A DNA stretch of 64,000 nucleotides from Rehmannia glutinosa (lineage: Eukaryota; Streptophyta; Magnoliopsida; Lamiales; Orobanchaceae). The position numbers and the translations under genes are program-made. Below the pieces are notes generated by a model. That model had not been told where the DNA came from. It made no database searches and worked only from the letters and a program-made list of their open reading frames with translations. The stretch lies in the NCBI GenBank assembly GCA_016081115.2, contig CM071924.1, positions 96,238,616-96,302,615 on the forward strand. The letters run 5' to 3'. Of this stretch, positions 46,707 through 57,909 are shown piece after piece (position 1 is the first letter of the stretch; every line of letters starts with the position of its first letter).

Positions 46707-49700
46707 TCAGTACTTGAGCTCCGATAGTTGGCTAGGGCGCACGCTTAGAATTGACGGCACATTCCTTCTACAAGCAGGGGATGATTTCTGGCCCGGTCCA
46801 TTCTGAGAAGCCTCTGTCTCTTGGGATGCTAATGCTGAAATCGTTGAGGCGGTTCTTTGACTGCTGCTACCCGTATTTTTTGACCCGGAGATTGAAGACA
46901 CTGGCTGAGTGTTTATGGCAATGTGATGCCCTTGAGAACTTTTCGGTTGAGGAATGTTTACAAGAGTTGGTTTGGCAGATTGAGTTGAAAAGTTATCCCA
47001 TTTGGGTATAAAGGATGAATAATCGGTTTGGACAGGGGTTTGTGTGAAAATATGGTTGTTACTCGGGAAACCAATCAGACTAGTAGGGTTTCCAGTTAAC
47101 GGGGATGAGAGAAAACTAATAGTCCGACCTAAACTGTCGAATTTGGAAGGTCCCATCGCGCTGATACATTATTGCAATCTGATTTTCCTTCAGATGCTGG
47201 GAAATTCTTATGCTGTGCCATCTGAGTACCGTTCCATGATATATCAGGAAGCATCTGGAAGATAGCTGAATTTTGCACCATGGATGAAAAATTCAGCACT
47301 GGAGCTGTCGTAGCATTTGAACCGAAAGACATGGGAAACGGTTGAGAGATGAGGTCAACCTTATTCTTAGAGCCCTGTTGAGGATGATCGCCATGCTTAT
47401 TGATTTTTGTACTGGTCTGTTGCTGAGCCTGTGGTTGTTTGTGGGACGACAAGCCACTAAATGTGCTCGTGTTTTGAGAAGCTGATTGGACCGTAGCATG
47501 AGGAAGGGACAACTGGTGCTGATAATAAAAAGGAGAGTCCAAGAACGATCCTCCTTTAAAAGAAGGAATCGGGCAACCACTGTTTTGTAATATAGCCATG
47601 TATCGAGAAGCGTCATTGGAAGGAAGCATCGGATAATTAAACACGGGTGAGTTTACAGAAAGCTTCCTTGCTGCATCAGAAGCAGATTGAGGTGGTCCTG
47701 AAGAATTAGCTGGTGCCATCATTGTTGTTTGATGGTGACCAAGTGGCAATTTAAAACCAGGGCCATACTGCAATCATCACGAAAACAACCATGAGCTTTC
47801 AAATTTAAAGGAATGATTACCAAAAAAAAAAAAAATGAGCTTTGGGCTATTTACAAACAACTTCAGAGATGTTTCAAAAGAGCGGGTTTGATTATGTCTT
47901 AAATTTAAGAGGGTAACTGTATAAATCTCAGGGTGTTTTTCGTAATTATCCCAAATTTTAATGTTGTAATTGTGACTCAACAACAAAACGATGAAGACAA
48001 CAGAAACTTACCAACAAGTTATTAGCTGGGGCTTGATGTGAAGCTTGTTGATGCACAGACTTATGACTTGTTGTGGCGAAATCTGCAGCATCATCAGAGC
48101 TTTTATCTTTTCCACTGCTGCCTAGAATTGTTAACAAATTTTGTCCTTGAAAGTCTTCAAGCAATGGGTTTCCAGTAATGAACCTTTGTGTTGGTAACTT
48201 GGATTTTAGGTTCAATGGCTTGGCTGCATATAAAGTAGCAGCACCAGTTGGGCCAGATGATAAAGACTTCTTGATGAGTTGCTGGTGATATTGAATGTTG
48301 TGGGCAATGTATTGATGTGTCGCACATTTCTTAGGTCGGGGCCATGAGGTCCTAAATACAGGGGGCTACACATTTTGCCAGACATCACAAATCAAAAATT
48401 AAACGGAAACGACTAAGATAGGGATAATTACAAAAACTACCCCTGAGGTTTGGATTAATTACAAAAAAACCCAGAGATGTTTGAAAAGTGAAAACTACCT
48501 TGGAGGTTGATTCTGTGTTAAATATAAGGGGTAATTGCAATATTTTTACAAAGGGTGTTTGAAATATTTTCGCTTATAAAGGTGGTAACGTGTGTAATAC
48601 ATGTCAGACGTCATGGTTTTTTTTGTAATTTTCAAAAATCTATGGGTTTTTTTGTAATTAACCCAAATCTCGGATAGTTTTCGTAAGTATCCCAATAATA
48701 TCACTCTGAAAATCTCCATGAAAGGTACCTGCATTATCATTGAGGATCTGGCACTTCCATCTATTGGGGAAATTGCTCGCTGAGACGGCACATACCTGCA
48801 TATGAAAAAACTTGTTTTAGCAGTGGGCATCATCAATTAAACAGAATATTGAATGAGGACTTTTACAATACACACCCCGGATGAGGAAAAACACCAGGCA
48901 AGCCACTCGTACCAGCAGAGAAAGGCAACAACGAAGTTGGAGCTGCAAAAAGAACACCAATTATAAAATTACCTAACACAATGCTAAAACAAGTACTCAA
49001 GATCAAATTCGCGATTAGAAGCTTCAATGTAGGGCATTACATTGATTTTTCTGCTCCGTCCGGCCCTGCTGCTGTTGGGTAGTATTATCGCCGACACTTG
49101 AGATATCATGCCTATGTTTCTCCAAGTCAAGGATTAGCAATTGATTACTATTCATTACTCCATTATTTTCATCCTGCATTCGGATTCCATCTTTCAAGGG
49201 ATCATCCTTCGGAGTAGTTTCACTCTTCTGCACCAGAATTAGTAATAACACAGTATAAGCCAATTTGCAAAAACAAAATACCGAATCAGAAATGTACATG
49301 AAAAGATCAACATGCCTTTTGAACATCCTGAGTCATAACTTTAGGATCAATATCAAGTAAGGCATCTCTCTCCGGGGATGATGGCAAAGACGGTAGAGAC
49401 TGTAAGAAGCACATTCATTTCAGTATTGTCACTAAAAGAAAGAAATCGTAAATCAGGTCAAAGAACGACTTCTGTATGGTGCACTCTGTACTCACCATCA
49501 AATCTATCTCTATCTTGGATTCCTTCTTAGCCTCAACCACACTTGCTGCATCATCCCTGTCCCAATCACCATAGGTATTGTTAAAATTGTTCTCAATATG
49601 ATGAATAGAGGAGGAGGAGGAGGAGAGGGGAAAAAGGAAAAAAAAATACAGAAAAAATGGAAAAAGAGAGAGGAGAGAGAGAGAAAAAAAGTAATAAACG

Positions 49701-51223
49701 GAAACGAAAATTGGGGATGCTCACGTTTTTGTCACAGTCGGTTCCTGAATATCACAAGCATTTACTTTAACCCATGATGGCGATTCGTTCTCTTTTGGTG
49801 ACCCCACTTTTTCTTTATCCACAAACCCATCTCCTCTCTCTAATTCTTGAGCTGGGTTATCCGGAAATTTCTCTTTCTCAATCCTTCCTTCTTTCTCCAG
49901 CTCTTTAATCGAGTCGGCCAAAATTGTTTCAGCATTCACTTTTATTGATTGCTGATTTTGAACATTAAAGGCGTCATTCTCATCTTTACCACGTCCAGCT
50001 TTTAACCTCTTTAAATCTGCAATCCACCAAATCCACATTTATGAAGAAACTTTTGGAGAAAAAATTGTTTACTAACTCTCGATTAAACACATCTAGAAAA
50101 GAAATCGCAATCTTACCATCATCAGCAGTATTTGTGCTATCTCTATCAACTTTTTCTTGCCTTTCGGAAGATTGGGATTGCGGATGAGATTGTTTCATCA
50201 GATCGAACAGAGCTTCAGCAACCTCGATCTCGATATCGTCCTGAATTACTGAAGGCGGCTTGGAATTTGATCCGTTGCTCAGAACCCGCGTTCTCCGGTC
50301 TATATATTTCTGCGCAGTAAAAAATCAGTCACCCAATCAGCCAATCGCATCATAGAGATATAGGAAAACAAAAATACATTCGACCAAAGAGAAATTCATA
50401 ATCAAGAGCTAACCATCTTCTTCTTCATTGAAGCACCAGAGTATGACGGCGACGCGCCGCCGGAACCAATCAGACTCACCGTCGCCGGAGACGGCGGAAA
50501 TTTCCGGTGACTCAAATCCTCCCCTAATCCGCCACTTCCTGAATTCACATACTCATGTAACCTCTTCGCTGAAGCTATACAAAACAAAAAATGAAAAAAA
50601 CAAATCAAAGATAATTAACAACATAAATAAATAAATAAATAAATAAAAGAAGGGAAATAGAGCTCCCACAAATAGACCACATATTCTTAAGTACGATAAC
50701 ATACCAGAGCGAGCTCGTCGGGGTACAGGCACACCGAGCACTTCATCAACGGCGGTTCTGAGCACCGGCGCCGACCGGAGACTACGGATTCCCCGACGAT
50801 TATTTGACAGAGACAAAGACGTTGGTGAGAGCTGATTAATCCTAGTCTCCACTTCCTCTTCAAAGTACTCTTCATCACTCGAGTCCGTACTCTCGTTCTC
50901 AATATAACACCCACCACCACGACTCATCTGCTGCACCGCAGGCCTTTCAACTCTTCTCCTCTTCGGAAACTCTCGATCCCGGTCCTTCTTCTGTAACTGC
51001 TCTCGATCTCTTATCCTCACTGTCTCATGCAATTCCATCTGTCCATCCTCGTCTGAGAAAAGCACAAAAAATGATTAGAAAAACAGAAACAGAGCACTAA
51101 TCAAAATAAATAATAGATTTTCTAACCCGTTGAATCTCTGAGAGAAGTAACTCTCTGCCGTCTTCTCGGCAAACCGTTGACGGTAGAAATCGCCATTCTT
51201 CGCAAATCTCTGCTTCTTTCCAT
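46707..51223 (-). CDS. TKL: TIC-LIKE (TKL), TIME FOR COFFEE family (12 exons, two indels)
   Basis: A nuclear regulator related to the circadian clock protein TIME FOR COFFEE; its biochemical role is not settled. Exons: 51223-51127, 51052-50705, 50574-50414, 50309-50117, 50016-49725, 49557-49496, 49399-49316, 49227-49041, 48942-48876, 48795-48729, 48365-48012, 47767-46707. Family marks seen: the N-terminus RRRQRVTSLRDST, a basic patch KRRRVERP, NESTDSSDEEYFEEE, VPRRARS, KIEID with SSPERD, and PRPKKCATHQYIAHNI. A Gln/Ser-rich tail runs to SPACRRNVPSIL. Length is about 990 residues once two indels are allowed for; from memory this is near Arabidopsis TKL and well below TIC. Indels: one extra T in exon 6 (a four-T run at 49499-49502, minus sense) and one base short in exon 12 near 47155-47165, with a stop at 47129. 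The exon 7 donor is GC rather than GT. MITEs sit in introns 10 and 11. Confidence 0.9.
47810..47952. mobile_element. MITE, GGGATAATTAC family, copy 7 (TKL intron 11, short)
   Basis: It starts GGAATGATTACCAAAAA and ends TTCGTAATTATCCC. Flanking 9-mers AAATTTAAA and AAATTTTAA match at 8 of 9. At 143 bp it lacks about half of the usual core, so it is an internally deleted copy. Confidence 0.8.
48421..48693. mobile_element. MITE, GGGATAATTAC family, copy 6 (TKL intron 10)
   Basis: It starts GGGATAATTACAAAAACTAC and ends TTCGTAAGTATCCC. The termini are clear. The flanking 9-mers ACTAAGATA and AATAATATC are only partly alike, so the duplication has decayed or been replaced. Confidence 0.8.
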
Positions 51224-51354
51224 CACACTCAATCACTTAATTCCCCGGATTTCCACCATTTCCACCGGAGAAAATGACCTCAAAATTAAAAAAAAAATTG
51301 AATTCCTCAAACTGTGCAAGCACACTGAGATTCACAAAACCGAAACTGATTTTG

Positions 51355-51445
51355 TTGAAAAATCTCCCTCTCTCCCTCTCTCTGAAAATCTCTCTCTCTC
51401 TCTCTGCTTTTTGCTCTCTCCTCTTCACTTTTTATGCTCTCTCTC
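51355..51445 (-). promoter_or_regulatory. GA-rich leader/promoter tract of TKL
   Basis: On the minus strand this is a long GAGAGA tract about 130-220 bp upstream of the TKL start codon. GA repeats in this position are bound by plant BPC/GAGA-binding proteins. It may lie in the 5' leader. Function is inferred from composition and position. Confidence 0.45.
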
Positions 51446-51449
51446 TGGT

Positions 51450-52490
51450 CTAATCTGATCTGTTTAATCTTGTTATATTTTAACTCACGCGAAACCTACT
51501 CCAGAGCCGGGGTGAACGGCATCGATTTCTCTCTCGCCCTCGAACGTCATATCCACCGTACGATCTAATCCTCATCTAAGGGTCATGATTAGCCGGTGCC
51601 AACATGGCACAACTGTCACTTTCCCGATTAAAATAATCTGTTCTGGGACCTCACACTGCCACGTTTCTCATTTACTGTCTATTACTATTTAATCATTTTT
51701 CGCTGTTTTCATACATTTCGGACATTTATTACGTAATAAATAAATTGGATTGCTCGAATATTAATGCAGAAATAATATTTTATAAATAAATTTACAAAAT
51801 TATGTAATGACAGCTGCATCTACAAAATTAGATTATAATTAAATTTCGATAATAATAATTGTTATTCTTTTTTTAAACAATAATCCCACCTGTCTCCACA
51901 TCTCAGCATTATAAACTGTCTAATACTCATTTTTATTTTTTTTAGCAAAGTAAAAATTACTAATACCTACCATATAATAAAATACAGAAAATCTAATGAC
52001 AATTATTTACCTAATCAAGAATGCACTAATATTGCCATAATCAGATTTAATCTCTTCAAAAATAATTTCGTAATAGGAATAATGAAACTAGAATTTTGGG
52101 ACATTTTTTTATTCAATGAAGTTTCCTGAAGTGGCCGATAAATATTTTTAGTTACTAAATATGTTCTATTATTTCCACCATAGAATTCATTAGTGCTGGA
52201 TTCTCATAGATAGGGACTAATAAAACATATAATCTGGATTAATATTATATTGATTTCGATAATTATATTAGATATAGTTCAAGAATAAATGTGTAGAATC
52301 AATTGGGTTAAAATATGTAGATTGCAAAATACATTACTCAAATTGTATAAATTAGTTGAGGACAACTGTCAAACTAAAATTACAGAAAATATTTTGTAAA
52401 CTCATTACTCAAATTCTATAAATTTGTTGAAGTCACCTGTCAAAGTATTACTTTTAATTAAAAAAATAGTCAATGGATAATTATTCTAAA
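51450..52490. other. Intergenic, AT-rich, no gene seen
   Basis: The upstream flank of TKL. Short direct repeats such as ATTACTCAAATT near 52333 and 52406 occur, but no bounded element or gene. Confidence 0.4.
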
Positions 52491-52499
52491 TGATTTAAG

Positions 52500-54588
52500 T
52501 CGTAAAAACAATCGAACTCGACCAACGAGGTACAAAAAGACCATCAAATTCGAGATTATAACAGAAAACAACTGAATTCATTAGCTAAAAAATAAGCTAC
52601 TTTATTACCATGCATATGGAACAAAACAGCCGAACTCGGCCAACTTGTTACAACTGGACCATAAAATTCGAGATTACAACGGAAAAAAATATGAATTAAT
52701 TAGCTAGAAGATAAGCTACTTTATTACCATCTTGAAGAAAACCGTCGAACTTGGCCAATGAGGTACATCAAGATCATCAAATTCAAGATTACAACGGAAA
52801 AAAAATTAATTAAAAAGCTAGAAAATGAGCTACTTTATTACCATATCGAACAAAATAATCGAACTATACCAACGAGTTACAACAAGACCATCAAAGTCAA
52901 GATTACAACGGAAAAAACTGAATTAGTTAGCTAGAAGATTAGCTACTTTATTACCATATCGAACAAAATAGTCGAACCCGACCAACAAGGTAGCAATACC
53001 ATTAAATTCGAGATTACAACAAAAAAAACTAATTAATTAGCTAAAAGATAAACCACTTTAGTACCATCTCGACAAAACAGTTGAGCTTGACCTACGAGGT
53101 ACAACAAAGTCATCAAATTCGAGATTACAACGGAAAAAATCTAAATTAATTAGCTAGAAGATAAGCTACTTTATTACCATCTCGAATAAAACAGTCAAAC
53201 TTGACCAACGAGGTATGTCAAGACCTCTAGCTACTTTATTACCATCTCGAATAAAACAGTCAAACTTGACCAACGAGGTATGTCAAGACCATCAGATTCG
53301 AGATTACAACGGGAGAAGAATAATTAAATAGCTAGAAAATGAGCTATTTTATTACCATATCAAACAAAACAACCGAACTCGGTCAACGAGTTACAGCAAG
53401 ACCATCAAAGTCGAGATTACAACGAAAAAATTTGAATTAGTTAGCTAGAAGATTAGCTACTTTATACCATATTGAACAAAATAGCCGAACCCGGTCAACG
53501 AGGTAGCAAGACCATTAAATTCGAGATTATAACGGAAAAAAGCTAAAAGATAAGCTATTTTATTACCATCTCGACAAAACAGTTGAGCTCAACCTACGAG
53601 GTACAACAAAACCATCAAATTCGAGATTACAACGGAAAATATCTGAATTAATTAGCTAGAAGATAAGCTACTTTATTACCATCTCGAATAAAATAGTCGA
53701 ACTTGACCAACGAGGTATATCAAGACCATCAGATTCGTGATTACAACGGGAAAATAATAATTAAATAGCTAGAAAATGAGCTACTTTATTACCATATCGA
53801 ACAAAACTATCGAACTCGGTCAACGAGTTCTACAAAAAACTATCAAAGTCGAGATTACAACGGAAAAAACTGAATTAGTTAGCTAGAGGATTAGCTACTT
53901 TATTACCATATCGAACAAAATAGCCGAACCCGACCAACGATATAGCAAGACCATTAAATTCGAGGTTACAACGAAAACAACTAATTAATTAGCTAAAAGA
54001 TAAGCTACTTTATTACCATCTCGACAAAACAGATGAGCTCGACCAACGAAGTATAACAAAACCATCAAAGTCAATATTATAGCGGAAAATATCTGAATTA
54101 TTTAGCTAGAAGATAAGCTACTTTATTATCATTTCGGACAAAATAGCTGAACTTGACCAACGAGGTACATCAAGACCATCAAATTCGAGATTACAAAGAG
54201 AAAAAAAAAATTTAAATAGCTAGAAAATGAGCTACTTTATTACGATATCGAACAAAACAACTCGACCAGCAAGGTACAATAAGACCATCAAAGTCGAGAT
54301 TGCAATGGAAAAAATTGAATTAGTTAGCTAGAAGATTAGCTATTGTATTACCATAAACAAAATAGTTGAAAGCGCCAACGAGGTAGCAAGGCCATTGAAT
54401 TCGAGATTACAACGGAAAAAACTAATTAATTAGCTAACATATAAGCTATTTTATTACCATCTCGACAAAAGCAGTTTAGTTTGGCCAACGATGTACAAGT
54501 GTACAAGTTACAATAAAACCATCAAATTCGAGATTACAACGAAAAATACTTGAATTAATTAGCTCGAAGATAAGCTACTTTATTAGCA
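52500..54588. repeat. Minisatellite with four-unit higher-order repeat
   Basis: About eighteen units of 105-120 bp share ATTCGAGATTACAACGGAAA, TTAGCTAGAAGATAAGCTAC, TTTATTACCATCTCGA and CCAACGAGGTAC. Four unit types recur in fixed order. Type a has GAATAAAACAGTC with TATATCAAGACC, b has GAAAATGAGC with CAACGAGTTAC, c has ATCAAAGTC with AGAAGATTAGC and GGTAGCAAGACC, and d has GCTAAAAGATAAGC with GACAAAACAGTTGAGC. Type d starts near 53005, 53510, 53955 and 54395, so the higher-order period is about 445 bp (about 505 where an extra duplication sits). No coding potential. Confidence 0.9.
53164..53290. repeat. Exact 62-bp local duplication inside the minisatellite
   Basis: Positions 53164-53225 and 53229-53290 are identical and separated by TCT. 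The neighbouring units differ by 10 percent or more, so this copy is far younger than the array. Confidence 0.95.
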
Positions 54589-54829
54589 TCCCGCCTAATA
54601 GAAACGACATGCAAATTACTATTTATCGTTTTAATCAATTCTCAATATCATGCAACACATGGTCAACTTCACCCCAATATGAGATTTGATCAAAGCTTAG
54701 TAAATATTAATTATATATATTATATTATTATCAATTTATTATAAAAATAAAATTATATACTTCTAAAATATATAGTATATATACGAAAATCTATGTTTTT
54801 ATTCAAATAAATAAATTAGAAACAAAGTG

Positions 54830-55125
54830 GGAGTAGCATCAATAAATGAGAAAATTAGAGAAACACGATTAAGATGGTTTGGACATATTTATAGGAGACC
54901 TTTAGATGCACACCAAACGTTTAGAAAGTAGGGAATCACTCACACAAATCAAAAGAGGAAAGAGGTAGGCCTAAAAAGACTTGGAAAGAAACTATTAAAC
55001 AAGACATGTTATATCTAAAATAAATGAAAATATGGCTTATGACCGTAAATGATGGCGCGATATGATCTCAGATAAATTAACCCACGTAGTGAGATTAAGG
55101 CTTAGTGTTGTTGTTGTTGTTTTAT
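54830..55125 (+). mobile_element. RTE-type LINE 3' fragment
   Basis: The fragment reads as the C-terminal end of a non-LTR reverse transcriptase protein (EKIRETRLRWFGHIYRRPLD, later RGRPKKTWKE in another frame), then CCCACGTAGTGAGATTAAGG and a (TTG)n tail. This tail is typical of plant RTE elements. The copy is 5'-truncated and has frameshifts. Confidence 0.8.
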
Positions 55126-55129
55126 TTAC

Positions 55130-57490
55130 TACAAATAAATTTATATAAATATTTTTATATTTATCATAAAATAAAAATATAAAAATAAAATTAGAGTTAA
55201 ACTATTAGTTTAAATTATACGAGCTAGTTCACAAGCTTATTAATGAGTCTGCTCACGAGCTAACGAGTCGAATATCTCTAACTTTGAGTTTGTTTTATTT
55301 ATTTTAACGAGTTTCATTAAACGATCTCAAACAAGCTTTTTATTGAATTGAGCTCTAAATAACTCACGAGCGGCTGGGTTGCAGCTCTAATTAATTCAAA
55401 TCCATTGTGAAGTCCAAGCCTTCGCGCAATGCAAGCTCCTCCCCAATAAAAAGGATTTGAATTACCAGGGATAGATTTCGCAAGAAAATAGCAAAAATGG
55501 TTTTGCAATAAGTTTTAATTAACTTCTCTAAATTAAAATTTAATCAAATATAATAAAATTTATTGGAAATAATTTTTGAGATGTATAAACTAGTTTACTA
55601 TTTTAGATTTAATTAAAAAAAAGTTAAAATTCAACTTCATAATATGTATCAAACTTGTCTTTCCTGGTATACACATTTAATCATTTATATAAAATGTTTT
55701 CTTATATCAGAAAATGTGTATAATTTAAGTTTATTTGAGGAACGTGTTTCCTAGAGCAACTAGCATGTTTTGAAATATTTTACAAGAAAATAGTATTGTT
55801 TTTATGAAATGAAAATGAAACGTAAATTTTGATGAAATATTTTACAAGAAAATAATATTGTTTTTAATAAAGCTTGATTTTATTTGGAGATGAAATGAAA
55901 CTAAACATAAATTTTAAACCTCTCGTGATTTTTTTTTTAAATACAGTCCGCCCATCACCATGTGGTATAATACAAAAACAGTATGATTATTGTGGACAGA
56001 ACAATAAAAGTTTTGTTTTTAAAAAAAAAAACACTCCATAGTCAGAAAATTGAACTTGGCAATTAAATTCAGGTCTCTGTAATACAAAAAAAATGGAAAA
56101 ATACACTTAGATTTCTCACTCTTTTCATAATTGTTTTCAAGAATTTGATTATTTTGTAATAAAAAAGAACAATATGATTATTATATAACATATAAATGTT
56201 AGTATTAGTCTAATACTGTATAAATTATTCAGGAGACCATAAACTCTAAAGTTTGTTTCCACCTTTACAAAAGACATCTATTTTCACAGAAAATAGTTTT
56301 TGCTTTTTTGAAAGAAAAGAAAATAGTTAATAACTAAAAACTATAACTGGTTTACTTGGTTTTTTAATGAAATTATATTATGATTCTTGATCAAATCAGG
56401 TTAGATAAATTAAAGAAATTCAACATTGAGAACCAAGTGGTTTTAGCCCGCCACCACAAGAATTGTGGGGTGGAGGTCGGGGTTAATATCCCTCCCATCA
56501 AATTGCTCCCAAGGCGTATGCGAATGGTGAAGATTTGGTGAACTCATCTTGAATAGCATCCGTGTGGGTTCGATTCGGGGAGAGATCGTTATTAGTAGAT
56601 TGGGGATCGAACATAATTGTTCTCTTTACCCGGAGGATCTCGGTTGTCGTCGACTCAGACTCGTCGAACATCGATGCGTGCATATCCCGGTTTACCTTGG
56701 CGATAAGAATGAGGAGCGGAGTCGTTATCCTCAGACATAGTCGGTAGAGTAAGCGCAGAAGGCTGAGTTATAAAAAAAAAAAAAAAAATTCAACATTGAG
56801 GAAGTTGGATGGGAAAAAACGAGATTTTGGGGTGAACAAAGCCGAATAAATAACCCATTCCCAAAAAAAAAAAAGGCCGAATAAATAATAATAATAATAT
56901 ATTTAATCACGAATCGTACCTCTTTTGCTCAGACCCGATACGGTTTGTTCTATGCTACCCATGTGGGTGGCCCACCCACATGGGTTGATCACCCTCGGAT
57001 CATCAGCATCTGCGGCACACCCACCGTGGGTGTGTGTTTGATCCAAGCGGCAATACACCCAAAAAGTGGCGCCACTTGGCGTGAAAAAATCCTCCGACTA
57101 CATCGCCCGCGGATCATTTTTTCGAGCGGGTCCCACGCTCCCGAATCCAATACTTCCGACATGGCAGTTTCTCTTGTGGGTCCCGCGTTAAGCTGACGTG
57201 GACCGGACCCATCTGAAAGAATAGGCGAGATACTCTCCGTTGGTCTAGCCAAATCGGACGGTGGAGAATTTTCCTCCAGTGGGAGTCGCTATCGGCCACA
57301 GTCGGTTGCCAGTGGATCTGAACGATATTCCTTCGCATCAAAGACTTTACTTACATGTCATTTTTTCAAGTAATTTTTATTTCTTTTTATTTTCTATATC
57401 TTTTATGGTGTAATTTGAAATAATTAAATGAAGTAAAATAGAATATATATCGTAAAACATCCATAAATTAGTAACTTTTCTAAAATAATA
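55130..57490. other. Intergenic, no gene seen
   Basis: AT-rich DNA, then a GC-richer block at 56430-57345 with several short frames in both strands. A palindromic CCCATGTGGGTGGCCCACCC lies near 56958. I see no conserved domain. The GC-rich part may be old transposon sequence. Confidence 0.4.
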
Positions 57491-57501
57491 ATTTATTCGG
57501 A

Positions 57502-57902
57502 CAGGATGCGAAATTGGTCCTGCAACTATAGCGATAGCAAAAGGGTCCTGTAAAAATCACAATTTGCAAAAGGTATCAGAATCGCTGCAAACTCTCATAT
57601 TGGTCCTGCAAATTCTACGGTTTGCAAAATAGTCCGGTAAATATATATGTAAAAATCTCAATTTTGGTACTAATTTCACCGGATTCAATCATGTGAAAGA
57701 CACATGTAACTCCCAATTTCCGATGATATTAGGACCAAAATTGATATTTTCATATAGTTCAGGACTATTTTGCAAACCGTGCATTTTTCGTGACTAAAAT
57801 TGAAATATTTACATAGTTACAAGATCTTTATGCAAAACTTAATTCTTACAGGATTTTTTTGGTAACGCCTTAGTTATAGGACTAATTTTGCAATTTTTAC
57901 CA
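57502..57902. repeat. Foldback repeat with TGGTCCTG words
   Basis: The left end GATGCGAAATTGGTCCTGCA pairs with the right end ATAGGACTAATTTTGCAATT, and inner GGGTCCTGTAAAAATC pairs with TTACAGGATTTTTT. It is about 400 bp and non-coding. No sure target duplication was found. Confidence 0.6.
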
Positions 57903-57909
57903 ATTTATT

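Noticed and set aside
52500..54588. A CRISPR-like or protein-coding repeat array
   Set aside because: Units are 105-120 bp with no spacers and no open frame; it is a plant minisatellite.
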